Origin: Cucumis sativus
Taxonomy: Eukaryota > Streptophyta > Magnoliopsida > Cucurbitales > Cucurbitaceae
Assembly: GCF_000004075.3 (NCBI RefSeq)
Contig: NC_026659.2
Location: 26,616,272-26,680,271 of the forward strand
Reading direction: 5' to 3'
Length of the DNA: 64,000 nucleotides
Part shown: piece by piece, positions 14,201-23,493 of the stretch
Layout of the letters: every line of letters starts with the position of its first letter
Numbering within the stretch: the stretch's first letter is position 1
The notes under the pieces: generated by a model
Told to the model about the DNA's origin: nothing
Database searches by the model: none
The model's input: only the letters and a program-made list of their open reading frames with translations
Translations under genes and position numbers: made by a program

Positions 14201-14848
14201 TTGGAAGATTCTTCAAGCGACACCCTAAATTGGTTTGCCGAGATAGTTTCCACACATGGAGATGATGAACAAACCAAGTCTGACACTGTATTGAGATCCA
14301 AAGAAGGCAAGGAGACTGAGGAATCCTCTTTGAGAGGGATTGATTACTTCGAATACATGACTTTGAGGCAGGCGGAGGTCGATGAAGAACACTACATGCC
14401 TAAGCCTCTGGTTCCAGAAAATATGGAAATTGAAGATACTGGAACCAATTTGTTGCAAAATCGGCCCCGAAAGGGCCAGACGAGGAGAGGTCGGCAGAGA
14501 AGGGACTTCCAAAAGGACATCCTTCCAGGCCTTTCTTCTCTATCAAGGCATGAGGTTACAGAAGATCTTCAGACATTTGGTGGCCTAATGCGAGCAACGG
14601 GCCACTCTTGGCATTCTGGAGTTACGAGGAGGAACTCTACTAGAAACGGTTGTGGTAGGGGAAGACGAAGATCAGTAACCAGTCCCCCGCCTCCTGTGCA
14701 ATCAGCTTGTAATCAGCTGATACAGCAACTAAGTAACATTGAAATGGGTCTAGAAGATGGAAGCCTGACTGGTTGGGGCAAGACAACTAGAAGGCCCCGT
14801 CGGCAGAGATGCCCGGCCGGTAACCCTCCGGCTGTTCCTTTAACTTAA
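11251..14848 (+). CDS. DUF863 family plant protein
   Basis: Three coding exons join without frame break: 11251-11484, 11561-12356 and 12687-14848, giving 1063 residues. The family is plant-specific and of unknown biochemical function. Evidence is the N-terminal block MGTKVQYESYLPGYHSMRDL, the short heptad-like segment VRELHRLYIKQRELM at the exon 1/2 junction (residue 79 on), and the C-terminal blocks LPGLSSLSRHEV and GLEDGSLTGWGKTTRRPRR near the end. The rest is polar, Ser/Asn-rich and probably disordered. Several DLN/DxNL-type motifs (ADLNEPV, DINLNVVLP, LDINLP, DIDLNS, EIDLEAP) resemble EAR-like co-repressor docking sites, and basic runs near the C terminus could act in nuclear import. A nuclear regulatory role is inference. 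Both the length and the absence of a catalytic domain are normal for the family. Leader uORFs may dampen translation. Confidence 0.9.
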
Positions 14849-16855
14849 TCAACGGTAGGAGGCTTTGATTTATTAATTGAGCATATGATGTTATAGAGGA
14901 AAGCTGGGAAGAGTTTATTTGTATGGCTCTAGGTTAATTAAGAGATTTAAGGTCCATGGAGCATAGTCCCCCCTCCCACCCCCCACCCCCCACCCTCCAC
15001 CCTTGCTCTTTGTACATTTGATAGCTGAAGATTTGGGTTCTCATCTTTCTTTGGGTGTCTGCCAATTCTGTATTATTCATAAATAATGTTGCATGATTTG
15101 TTCCCTGGATATACCACCAGAGTTCCTAAACCTGTGAGCTTAATTGACACTTCGCTTTTGGGTTTTGAGATGGATTCTGTTATCATCTGCTCTAATTCTC
15201 TTTTGTGCTTCTACCACACCACCGGTTGGACGGATCCGATGAAAGCTTCAAAAGTTTCATCCAATCATTAGTTTTGTGTGATAGGGAAAAAGGGTTCCAG
15301 CTTCTAAGATTACTTATATCTGATAAACTGAGAGTTCTACTAATCCTCCAAATCCAATTACTATTAATATGGTTGTTGTTACATGTGTTTGTTAGTTAAA
15401 CTTTGGTTGGGACTGTTTGTTGATACTAACTAATGATATATATATATATATATATACATATTTATACATTAGCGTATAGATATTATAGTTGAATGTTAAC
15501 ATTTGTTGGACAAATTTTGAAGAAAGATCGATAAAAAAAGAAAGAAAAAAAGAACTGGGGATGGGAAAGTGAGGGAGACGCACCCAGGGATAGCGTGTGG
15601 GGAGAAGGCAGAGAGAGAGAGAGAGAGAGATGGAGGATGTCGGTGTCGAAGTTGATTTGGTTGGTAGAGACAGATTCCTTATTATAATAAAGGAATGGGG
15701 TCCCAGAAACAAAATTTGAGATTTCAAAGTTTGTCATCCAATCCCCTCCTCTCCTTTTCCTCATTCATTCTCTTATGCATCTCTCCCTCCGTCCTTTGCT
15801 TCCCCCTCGCTTATCTCACGTGTTCTCTCCTTCTTCATTTACTCTCTTTATTTATTTATTTATTTATTTTCTAATAAGGTTTTAACATATTTTTCTATTT
15901 TCATGAGTTTTATTTATCCCCTTAATATTTTAAATAAAATAAAATACTTCAAATCTCTAACACTTCCATAATAAGGTTTTAGCAATTCCCAACAGTAACA
16001 AAATGGACAAAATTATTTATATCCTTCATTAATCTTATTTTTATTAGCCTTAAAATCAGAAAAATTCACAAAAAATAATATATATATATATATATATATA
16101 TCCACAGTATTTTTTTTTATCTTTTAGTGACCTTTTTTTAGATAGTTTGTGAAAAAAGTAGTAAAAAAATTTATAATAATAAAGTTTTTGTCACTATATT
16201 TTTTTAAAATTGTAAAAATAATAAATTTAAAAACATATAGCCCTTGATCATCGTCGTCTAATATATCTAATTACTTCATATTTGCATTACGTAAAAAAGA
16301 AGTGGTATGTGCTTTTTTTTTCTATTTTTTCTTTCATTTTGTTGCAGTTTTATATATCTATATATACAAAAAAAACATTTAAATTAACACATTTTGGGTG
16401 TCAAAGTTGAGATTCCGCTAAATTAAAGTACCCTTAGATGTTGTATTTATTTAAAAAATAATTTAACTTTATTATTAATAAGTTTAAATTATCACTTTTT
16501 GTAGTCCTCTTAATTTGTTTTGTTCTCTAAATGGACTCTCTTCCATTTATTAAAAAAATTTAAAATATCACTTTTTGTCATCAACTGAAGAAGGTGTTCT
16601 CTCCTTCACTGTCTCTTAATATTTATTTTAAGAACGTATTCTATTTTGATTTTTAAATATATTTCCATTTTCAAGATAAGTATATGAACAAAAACTAATA
16701 AAAAAAATTATATAAAATTATAAACCCCTGAAACCTAATATTCTAAACCCTTAAAAAACTCTTTCTTTTTCTACCGTTTAATTTAACCTTATTTGTATTA
16801 TGTTTTGAATTTATGTTTATGTCATTAACACATTTATTTAAGGTTATATCATTGA
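14849..16855. other. DUF863 3' region and following intergenic stretch
   Basis: The 3' UTR probably extends to roughly 15080, where AATAA-like signals (attcataaataatg) occur. It includes a C-rich tract at about 14967-15005. Beyond this are dinucleotide runs: (TA)n near 15438-15457, (GA)n at 15610-15630 and (TA)n near 16078-16101. A minus-strand frame at 15392-15764 is driven by these simple repeats, and I do not call it a gene. Confidence 0.45.
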
Positions 16856-16857
16856 AA

Positions 16858-17095
16858 ATAGGGTAATTATAATGAATGACCATATGAAAAATAATAATTA
16901 AAAAGATAACAACATTTTAAAAAAATTACAAATATAGCAAAATTATAGCTGGTAGATTTGTATCGCTGATAGATTCGTATGGTCGATAGACCAATATTTA
17001 CATCATAGACTAACGGCGATAGACCTCTATCATTGATAGAATTTGATAAATTTTGCTATATTTGTAAAATTTTTAAAATGTTGCTACATACTTAT
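16858..17095. repeat. MITE-like foldback repeat, copy 1
   Basis: The element begins in agggtaattataatgaatg and carries 'aacattttaaaaaaattaca' at its left and the complementary 'tttgtaaaatttttaaaatgtt' at its right. This makes a long imperfect terminal inverted repeat around a core rich in 'gatagac' motifs. The same arrangement recurs at 26160-26320, 31380-31650 and 31661-31905. No coding capacity is seen. A non-autonomous foldback element (MITE) fits best, though the superfamily cannot be assigned. Confidence 0.7.
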
Positions 17096-17106
17096 GCTAT
17101 ATTTGG

Positions 17107-17154
17107 TTTGTAATTCATTACATTGCTTGATTTGTAATTCATTACATTGCTTGA
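17107..17154. repeat. 24-bp perfect tandem duplication
   Basis: The unit TTTGTAATTCATTACATTGC plus TTGA is present twice head to tail, directly beside the right end of MITE copy 1. It lies 360 bp downstream of the glycosyltransferase stop codon. No function is evident. Confidence 0.85.
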
Positions 17155-17516
17155 TGAAAAATTTCATAGTTATTGGCTGTTGTGGGCTTGACCTCTGGCC
17201 CGTTTCAAGTTGACTGGGGTAAAACATGCTTTTTTTGAGTAGTGCTAAATAAACAACAGTTTGATATCTAAGGAGAGTATCCAAGTTAGTAGGGAGAGTA
17301 TGTAGATAGGTACACAAACATAAAATCACAGTTCTTTTTTGGAAATTATTTATCCTTCCTCTTTGAAGTTTGCTGTTGATTCATAATCTTATATTACATT
17401 AATTTCACTTCATACGCTGCATTGACTTCAAAGTTCACACTATTTCTCAGTAATAATTTCACCTTACTAAGATTACTATGGCGGTGATTTATTTTTCAGG
17501 CTAAGTTTGAGAGTTT

Positions 17517-18893
17517 TCATGTGCCCTTACTCCACATTCGAATCAACCCTTGAATTGCTCTGTCACAGCTTCCTCCAACTTCCACTGCCTTAATCGCTTC
17601 ATCTCTAAACTTTGCAGCTTGTTTCCTCAAAGCTTCACTCTCCATCATCTCTTTAATCCTTCCTCCAACTTCCTCCCCCTTCACCAGACATTTCTGGCCC
17701 CATCCCCATTCTTCAACCCACATCCCAAGCCCTTTCTTTGCTATCAATTCTGCATTGATCATTTGATCTCCTATCTGAGGCCAACCCAAAATTGGCACTC
17801 CATTTAATGCAGCTTCCATTACAGAGTTCCACCCACAGTGGCATATAAACCCACCCACTGCTCTGTGGCCTAAAATCTCCTGTTGATTCACCCATTCCTT
17901 CAATACCATTCCCTTTTCCTTCAGTTTCTTCATTAGTTCTTCCCCCATTATATCCTCTAACCCCTCTTTGTCTTCCTTGTCCACGACTTTATCTTTCACT
18001 ACCCACACGAATCTGTACCCACTTGAAACTAAGCCACTTCCGATTTCTTTGATTTGATCCCTTGATGTGGCCGTCCGGCTACCGAAGCTGGCGAAAACAA
18101 CCGATCTCGGAGGTAAATTGTCAAGCCATTTTATGGGAGATTTGGCATCTGGGTTTTCAAAATCACATGGTAAAAATGGTCCTATTGGTATTACTGGAGG
18201 TACTCCATTTAGTACTTTCCCAGTGTTGAGTGCTGTGAGAGTATCTCCTTCTATTCCGTCCATTGCATTGATCAAAATCCCATTTAGTTCTTTTATTCTC
18301 TGACCGTCTTGCGCGAAAATTTTCCCGAAGATGGAATTATTGATAAGCAAAGGAGGAGGGAGCGATGTTTTGGGAATTGAACCAATGGCTGGGATGCGAA
18401 TGAAGTCAGAAGATGGATCAGACATTTTAGCAAACGGGTAATAGGCAAAAAGAGAGAGCATTTTAGCAGAGGAAGTGAAGAGCGCGTAAATGGGTATGTT
18501 TAGAGTTGTATTAAGTAGAAGACCAGAGGAAATCAAGGTGACATCACAAACAAGAGCGGATAACGGCGGAGAGAGAGCGGAAATGGGGGAATTAAGAACA
18601 TGAACAGAGCGACGAATGGCTTCAAATTGAAGAAAAAACGGGTCATCGGAGTTAGCAATAGAAGGGTCAAGAGGTAAAATATGGAACTTGAGTTCATTGA
18701 CTTGAGGAAAAGCAGAGAGAAAACGGGAAATAAGATGAGATTCAGCAGAAGAAACAGGAGGATGAGAAGTGATGAGAGTAAGCTTACAGTTATGGCTGAG
18801 GAGAGTGTTGGCAAGTCTGAGGAAGGGAACTAGATGGCCCATGCCGGCACTTGGGAAAAGAGCAACATGGGTTTGGTGATCGGAGCTTGACAT
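17517..18893 (-). CDS. UDP-glycosyltransferase, UGT708 (C-glucosyltransferase) type
   Basis: This intronless family-1 glycosyltransferase has 458 residues, the usual length. It transfers sugar from a UDP-sugar to a small acceptor in the cytosol. The N-terminal acceptor half starts HVALFPSAGMGHLVPF with catalytic His20. A DPFF motif sits at 84-87 and an Asp at 117 in ALVCDVTL. The 44-residue PSPG box runs from W334 to Q377 and keeps HCGWNS and the closing D-Q pair. The DPFF-x-FEAIRRS stretch, the SSAKMLSL block and overall sequence resemble rice CGT and other UGT708 enzymes, which C-glucosylate 2-hydroxyflavanones. C- rather than O-transfer is therefore inferred from the family, not shown. The ATG at 18891-18893 is the only start giving the complete N-terminal beta strand. 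Neighbours give no pathway hint. Confidence 0.9.
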   Translation of the reverse strand: MSSSDHQTHVALFPSAGMGHLVPFLRLANTLLSHNCKLTLITSHPPVSSAESHLISRFLSAFPQVNELKFHILPLDPSIANSDDPFFLQFEAIRRSVHVLNSPISALSPPLSALVCDVTLISSGLLLNTTLNIPIYALFTSSAKMLSLFAYYPFAKMSDPSSDFIRIPAIGSIPKTSLPPPLLINNSIFGKIFAQDGQRIKELNGILINAMDGIEGDTLTALNTGKVLNGVPPVIPIGPFLPCDFENPDAKSPIKWLDNLPPRSVVFASFGSRTATSRDQIKEIGSGLVSSGYRFVWVVKDKVVDKEDKEGLEDIMGEELMKKLKEKGMVLKEWVNQQEILGHRAVGGFICHCGWNSVMEAALNGVPILGWPQIGDQMINAELIAKKGLGMWVEEWGWGQKCLVKGEEVGGRIKEMMESEALRKQAAKFRDEAIKAVEVGGSCDRAIQGLIRMWSKGT

Positions 18894-20390
18894 TTCCGGC
18901 TGAGATTGGATCTGGATGGAAGAAAAGTAGAAGAAAAGGAATTGCAGTTAAATGTTGAATGGGGGTTGACATTAAAGCTTGGAAGGTTGTGTTCTAACAA
19001 TGAAAGAGAGCCGCTTCTTCCACCTACTACCATGCGCTCAATTGCTTGTCCATTAAAGAGTGAGAATTGAAGCTATGTGGACAATCAACAGCCACTTCTT
19101 TGTTCAATAATTCAACCTTCCTCTCCCTGCAGTAATAAATAACTTACAACTTTGAAATGGTTAAAAGATTTAATAGAAAGTATAAAGATGATGATATAAG
19201 AATTAGAGAAGAAGAAGCAAACCAAGAGGATGAAGAAAATAAGAAAACAAAGTGTCTCCAAAGGGGTGACCTGAGAACACAAAGAGCAATATGTTGAATT
19301 AATCCCAACAAAACAAAAATCGATTGGGCAAATTTCAAATGCAATCTTGTGTTCTCAGGTTCACTCCTTTGGGGTTACCATTTGTTGCATAATTCACATT
19401 TCATTCCATCTCCTTCCCTCCTTCTTATCCTCTTGTCTTTCTCAACGATGTCCTCATTCTTTCAACAAATGTTGTCATTCTATTTGACATTTTGGAGAAA
19501 TTTCCTAAATGCCTCTCTAGATTTCTTAATTTTCAAAAATACCCTCATGCCAATGTTTATTAGTTTCAATCTCACTTTTGTACTATCTAGACTTAGATTT
19601 TGAATTATATGTTTGTTTTATTTTATGAGTAGGGGTTGATTTTCTCAACAAACACTTCTCATTAATCCATCATTAGCTTGTATTGTCTGCAAATTGACTC
19701 CGATCAAGGTAAACGCTTTCACCAACTGTCCGATATTGGTTTTGTGGACTCTTGTTTAGTGGTTTGGTTTTTTTTTGGTATGTCATGCTCATAAATAGGC
19801 GATGGTAGAATTTAGGGGATGATTGTCATTGAGCGAGAGAGGTTTTGTACAAAAGCCGCCACTGAAAACCAACTCGATAGGTTTACAATAGGAGAAACCG
19901 ACCACCGACCACCAACAATTTAAACTGATCGGCCAAACCACTGGTCAATTTCAATCTGTTTAGTTTTTCTTGATTGAGATGAAGATAGAAGTGAAATCAT
20001 GTGACTACTCTTCATGTTTTCTAGTTGAGATGAAAGACAAAAAACTTTAAAGGTTGAGTTCTTGGGCTAATCTCGCTACTTGTCCGATTAGAATAGAAGC
20101 TAGATAAGGTAAGAAGCCTAGAACTCGAGCCATCTCACTGAGATTTTTTAAACTTATTTAATAAATTAATATAATTATTAATAAGCAGGGTTGAAAGCTA
20201 ATGTGGGCTCACTGGGCTGGGCTAAGGGTTTTTTAAAGGGATAGTTGCACGGTCGTTTTCTTTTGGGTGTCGATACACACCCAAGGCCTATTTCGGAAAA
20301 TGGGCAGGTCCAAGTGAGGCCCAGCAAGAAGATATGGGCTTGCCGACATGGTCGTTTGGAGTATTTATGATATTTAAATACGAAAACGAC
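18894..20390. other. Intergenic stretch between UGT and NRP1-like gene
   Basis: It holds the divergent upstream regions of both genes. The only structured element I see is an inverted repeat at 19257-19375, listed separately. Open frames at 19144-19603 fall on that inverted repeat and are not gene-like. Confidence 0.5.
19257..19375. ncRNA. Candidate microRNA-like hairpin (imperfect inverted repeat)
   Basis: The left arm CCAAAGGGGTGACCTGAGAA (19258 on) pairs with the right arm, whose plus-strand sequence includes TTCTCAGGTTCACTCCTTTG (from about 19352), with one bulge and one mismatch. Pairing continues inward through acacaa/ttgtgt, and less perfectly through gcaatatgttgaatt/aaatttcaaatgc and cccaa/ttggg, leaving a terminal loop of about 20 bases. 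The shape and arm length fit a plant MIRNA precursor, but an inverted-duplication relic or MITE is equally possible. I recognise no known miRNA in the arms, and the strand of any transcript is unknown. Confidence 0.4.
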
Positions 20391-20396
20391 AACAGC

Positions 20397-20404
20397 CCAC
20401 GTGG
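20397..20404 (+). promoter_or_regulatory. Palindromic CCACGTGG G-box/ABRE
   Basis: This perfect G-box lies 228 bp upstream of the NRP1-like ATG and about 140 bp upstream of a TATA box. Such motifs bind bZIP/bHLH factors in ABA and stress responses, which fits the stress-linked NRP family. The regulatory link is inference. Confidence 0.6.
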
Positions 20405-20536
20405 TTCTGAAGATTTTTGAAAGCTTCTCTCTGTTCCACTAATGGTGGATTCAATATCTTCAAGTCTTCTCGATTTGGAACCACTCATTTTCTCTCGAGA
20501 TATTTATTAATATTTTCCATTATCCACTTTCCCATC

Positions 20537-20544
20537 TATATAAT
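20537..20544 (+). promoter_or_regulatory. TATA box of the NRP1-like gene
   Basis: TATATAAT lies 88 bp upstream of the start codon in a context (catctatataatgag) typical of plant core promoters. It would place the transcription start near 20570. Confidence 0.6.
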
Positions 20545-20624
20545 GAGTTTCTTTCGATCGTCAAGAAATAACAAACAAAAAATCGAACTGTTTTCAGCTT
20601 TTGTTTACATTTTCACAAGCATTC

Positions 20625-21056
20625 ATGGACTTCCTGAAGAAACTCAGCAGCGATGCCACCGACAAGCCCGAAGACCAAAACCCCGATCACCACAAAACCT
20701 CGGCTTCCGATCTCTTATCCAGCGCCAAGCTGGTTGCTGATGCCGCCAAATCCTCTTTTGGCGGCGGCAGCGAGTCTGTTGACAAGGGCAAAGTCGCCGG
20801 AGCCTCTGCCGACCTTCTCGGAGCTGCTTCCGATTACGGAAAATTGAATCCTAGCGAAGGGATTGGTAGTTATGTTGAGAAGGCTGAGAACTATCTCCAT
20901 CAGTATGAAAAATCTCATTCTGCTCCTCATGGTTCCGGCTCCGAACCGCCAAAGGCAGAGGAGCCGCCGAAGAAGGAGAACGCCGCCGAGAAGGAAGACG
21001 GAGGATCTGGGTTTGGGGATTATTTGAAAATGGCCGAAGGTTTTATTAAGAAATGA
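20625..21056 (+). CDS. NRP1: Nodulin-related protein (NRP1-like)
   Basis: This single-exon gene encodes 143 residues, MDFLKKLSS...FIKK. Only the ATG at 20625 is a proper plant start; upstream codons in the same frame are not ATG. The protein is small, hydrophilic and Ala/Lys/Glu-rich. It has an N-terminal helix DFLKKL, a central segment with ASDLLSSAKLVADAAK and a ...GKLNPSEGIGSYVEKAENYL block, an acidic/Pro-rich linker, and a C-terminal repeat of the helix theme FGDYLKMAEGFIKK. This matches the plant nodulin-related family, which includes Arabidopsis NRP1 and is linked to heat and ABA responses. There is no signal peptide or catalytic motif. It sits head-on to the remorin gene, with 363 bp between the stop codons. 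Expression is probably stress-regulated, given the upstream G-box. Confidence 0.88.
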   Translation: MDFLKKLSSDATDKPEDQNPDHHKTSASDLLSSAKLVADAAKSSFGGGSESVDKGKVAGASADLLGAASDYGKLNPSEGIGSYVEKAENYLHQYEKSHSAPHGSGSEPPKAEEPPKKENAAEKEDGGSGFGDYLKMAEGFIKK

Positions 21057-21419
21057 CACTTTTTGGCAACTGGTTTTTTTTTTTTTTTTCCTTCTTTTTT
21101 TATGTGGTTGTTTGTGTAATTTCTTTGTAGATAAGGGTTTGCATTATATGCTAAACCTTAACCTATGATGAATTTGGATGTACTAATTAATATAATAAAT
21201 GTTAGATGTGTGGTCTTTGTCTTCAAAAATGAAAATTCAGCATAATCAGGGCTGATAATGAAAAACAGAGTAAGACAGAAAACCCATCTAATAACAACCT
21301 GAATTATTGATTATTTTTGTTCACAAAGCATTCATTCGGTCATGTTAACACAAAAAGAAAAGAAAAAAGCAGTCAAATCATTGTAATTTGATGGTCAATA
21401 ACAGAGTTGTTAATGTTCT

Positions 21420-22821
21420 TCAGCAGCAGTAACAAGAAACGGGAATGTCCCCTGTTTGTCTAATAATATCAGCTTTCCGATTAGCTTTAAGAATCTCATT
21501 CTTTTTCTTATGATCTGCTTTGCTTCTTGCTTCTCCAGCAATTTGCTTTATAAATTCCATATCTTCCTCAAACTTTTTTCTTCCTTTTTCCCTCTGACTT
21601 CTCTTCGTTCCCTCAACCTTCAAATTTACGAAACAGAATCAATTAATCAACAAAATTTGAACTGACTCGACAAACTCTTTAACAGAGAGAAATTGATGAC
21701 GAACCTGTGAAGCTTCAAATTTGCATATGGCTTTTTCTCTCTTCTTGGTTTCCCAGTAAGAAATTGTCTCGTTAACCTTCTGATATCTGAAATGTCCGTA
21801 ACGGTTATTAACAGACAGCCACTTTGAATTATTTCTTCGTAACAATAAACCTACCTCTCTTGGATTTTAGCAAGCTCAGCTTTTTCCCACATATCTGCTT
21901 TGGTTTCTTCAGGCCTTGTTTGGATTGGAGCAGTTGGTTGTTTTCGAGATATGGGTGGAGTTGGAGGGCGAGGAATTGGCAACGGTTTCTCTGTTTCAGT
22001 TCTTCCGCGGTCGCGGGAGTAGTCGTACACGACGGGTGGAGAAGGAACGGTTATCTTTCCTATTGGTTTCTGTTTTTGTTGTTCGGTTTTAGCTGCCGGT
22101 TTCTCGCCGGTCGCTGCTTCAGGATCCTTTGCAACATCTACAACAAGCATCTCATTCAATACATTCAAAGAACTAAAACTTGTAAGCTTAACCAAACACA
22201 TATCATGGAATACTAACTTGATAACGGTCGTAAAATCCTATCAGGTTCCGGTGCCGGACGTGGAGGCGGGCTACGGTTATCCTCTTCGACAATCTTTACC
22301 CTTGGGAATGACGACGATTTAGGACGATCAATCTTCTTCACAGGTTTTGAAAATTCTGATTCTTCAACCAAATGAATTGCAAAGGCAGCCGCTGCAACCG
22401 CAGTTGCGCGCTCCATTCCGACGTCGGAGAATTCATTCCCTCGACTCATTTGGCGTGAAAACTGTCTTCCCAACCAGTTCCCAAACGTTCTTTTCTCTGC
22501 AAACACCATAAACATTTCTTCTAATAAATCTTGTAAAAGTTCAAAGACTTTATTGATAAACACATTTGGACAAACTTTACTGATTTGAAGCAAAGATTTG
22601 TTAATAATTACCTCTAAAAGATGGAGATTTGTGTGGAGCCAAGTATACGTCTCTTCTACTGCTTTGTGCTTCTCTGTTGTGTTCAGGTTTAGGATATCTT
22701 GACCTGAAATCAGTGGATGATTAGAGGGAAAGAGTTTTAGTTTTTTTTAATATATTTGTTTGGAAAATAGAAGGGAAGATTAAATAAATAAATACCCCAT
22801 TTGTTTGAGCAAATGATCCAT
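21420..22821 (-). CDS. Remorin family protein
   Basis: Six exons (22821-22796, 22703-22612, 22496-22218, 22137-21855, 21786-21705, 21617-21420) give 319 residues with every junction in frame. Remorins are plant-specific proteins of the inner plasma-membrane leaflet that organise nanodomains. The C-terminal remorin domain runs from ADMWEKAELAKIQERYQKVN to the end, as an amphipathic coiled coil. It ends in SCYCC, the usual C-terminal anchor with Cys residues that can be S-acylated. The N-terminal part holds MDHLLKQMG, RTFGNWLGRQFSRQ and a long Pro-rich disordered segment, as in the long-N-terminus remorin groups. I chose the ATG at 22821 because only that frame continues into exon 2. An upstream ATG at 22933 opens a different frame that overlaps this start. 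Confidence 0.9.
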
Positions 22822-23493
22822 GGGAGTTAGAGGAATGAGAGATATCTTGTGCCCAAGGGAAATGGAAATTATGGTGATGGCGTATAGAGGAGGAGGTGGG
22901 GGTGTGGTTTATTTGAAGACCAAGCCAACTCATAAGAAAATGGTTAAATAATAGTGGAAACAAAGTCAAAAAGTTCTAAGGTTTTTTAAATTTAAGGGAA
23001 TAGAAGAGAAGTGAAGTTTAAAATATGCTTTGTATGCAATTCATGGATTTGAATCTTTGAAACCACCTTTTGCACTGAAGGAAAGTATTCTTTCTGAATT
23101 CTTCCTTTCTTTTAGTTCCAAAGCATTTTCCCTAAAGTTTCTCATTCATATTATTCAAATGTCAAATCTTTAACATCTTACTCACTTAGTTTATCATTCA
23201 AATACTCACATTTCGAGTGAGTTTTGATATACTTTAGTAGTTTTTATTTGCTATATATATCTTCAATTTGTTTTGAAAACTAATTAGTTTCCATCTCACT
23301 CATATTAAAAAAAAAAAAAAAGAGTTCCATATAATACATATATATCAATCATAAATAAATGTTAACAAAAAAAAAAAAAAAACAAAACAAAATAAGAACT
23401 AACTATAACTAAAATCCCAACTCAAAATGCAAAATCTAAAAAACCTAACAAAATATATCCCTTTAAATAATATCTATATAACTATATGTATAT

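Noticed and set aside
15392-15764. Overlapping minus-strand frames beside the (GA)n and (TA)n runs
   Set aside because: Composition is driven by simple repeats (Ser-Leu and Tyr-Ile runs). No splice context or domain.
18533-19033. Minus-strand frames in and upstream of the UGT gene
   Set aside because: Shadows of the UGT coding sequence and its leader in other frames.
21851-22201. Separate Pro-rich protein on the minus strand
   Set aside because: It is exon 4 of the remorin gene read through into its introns.
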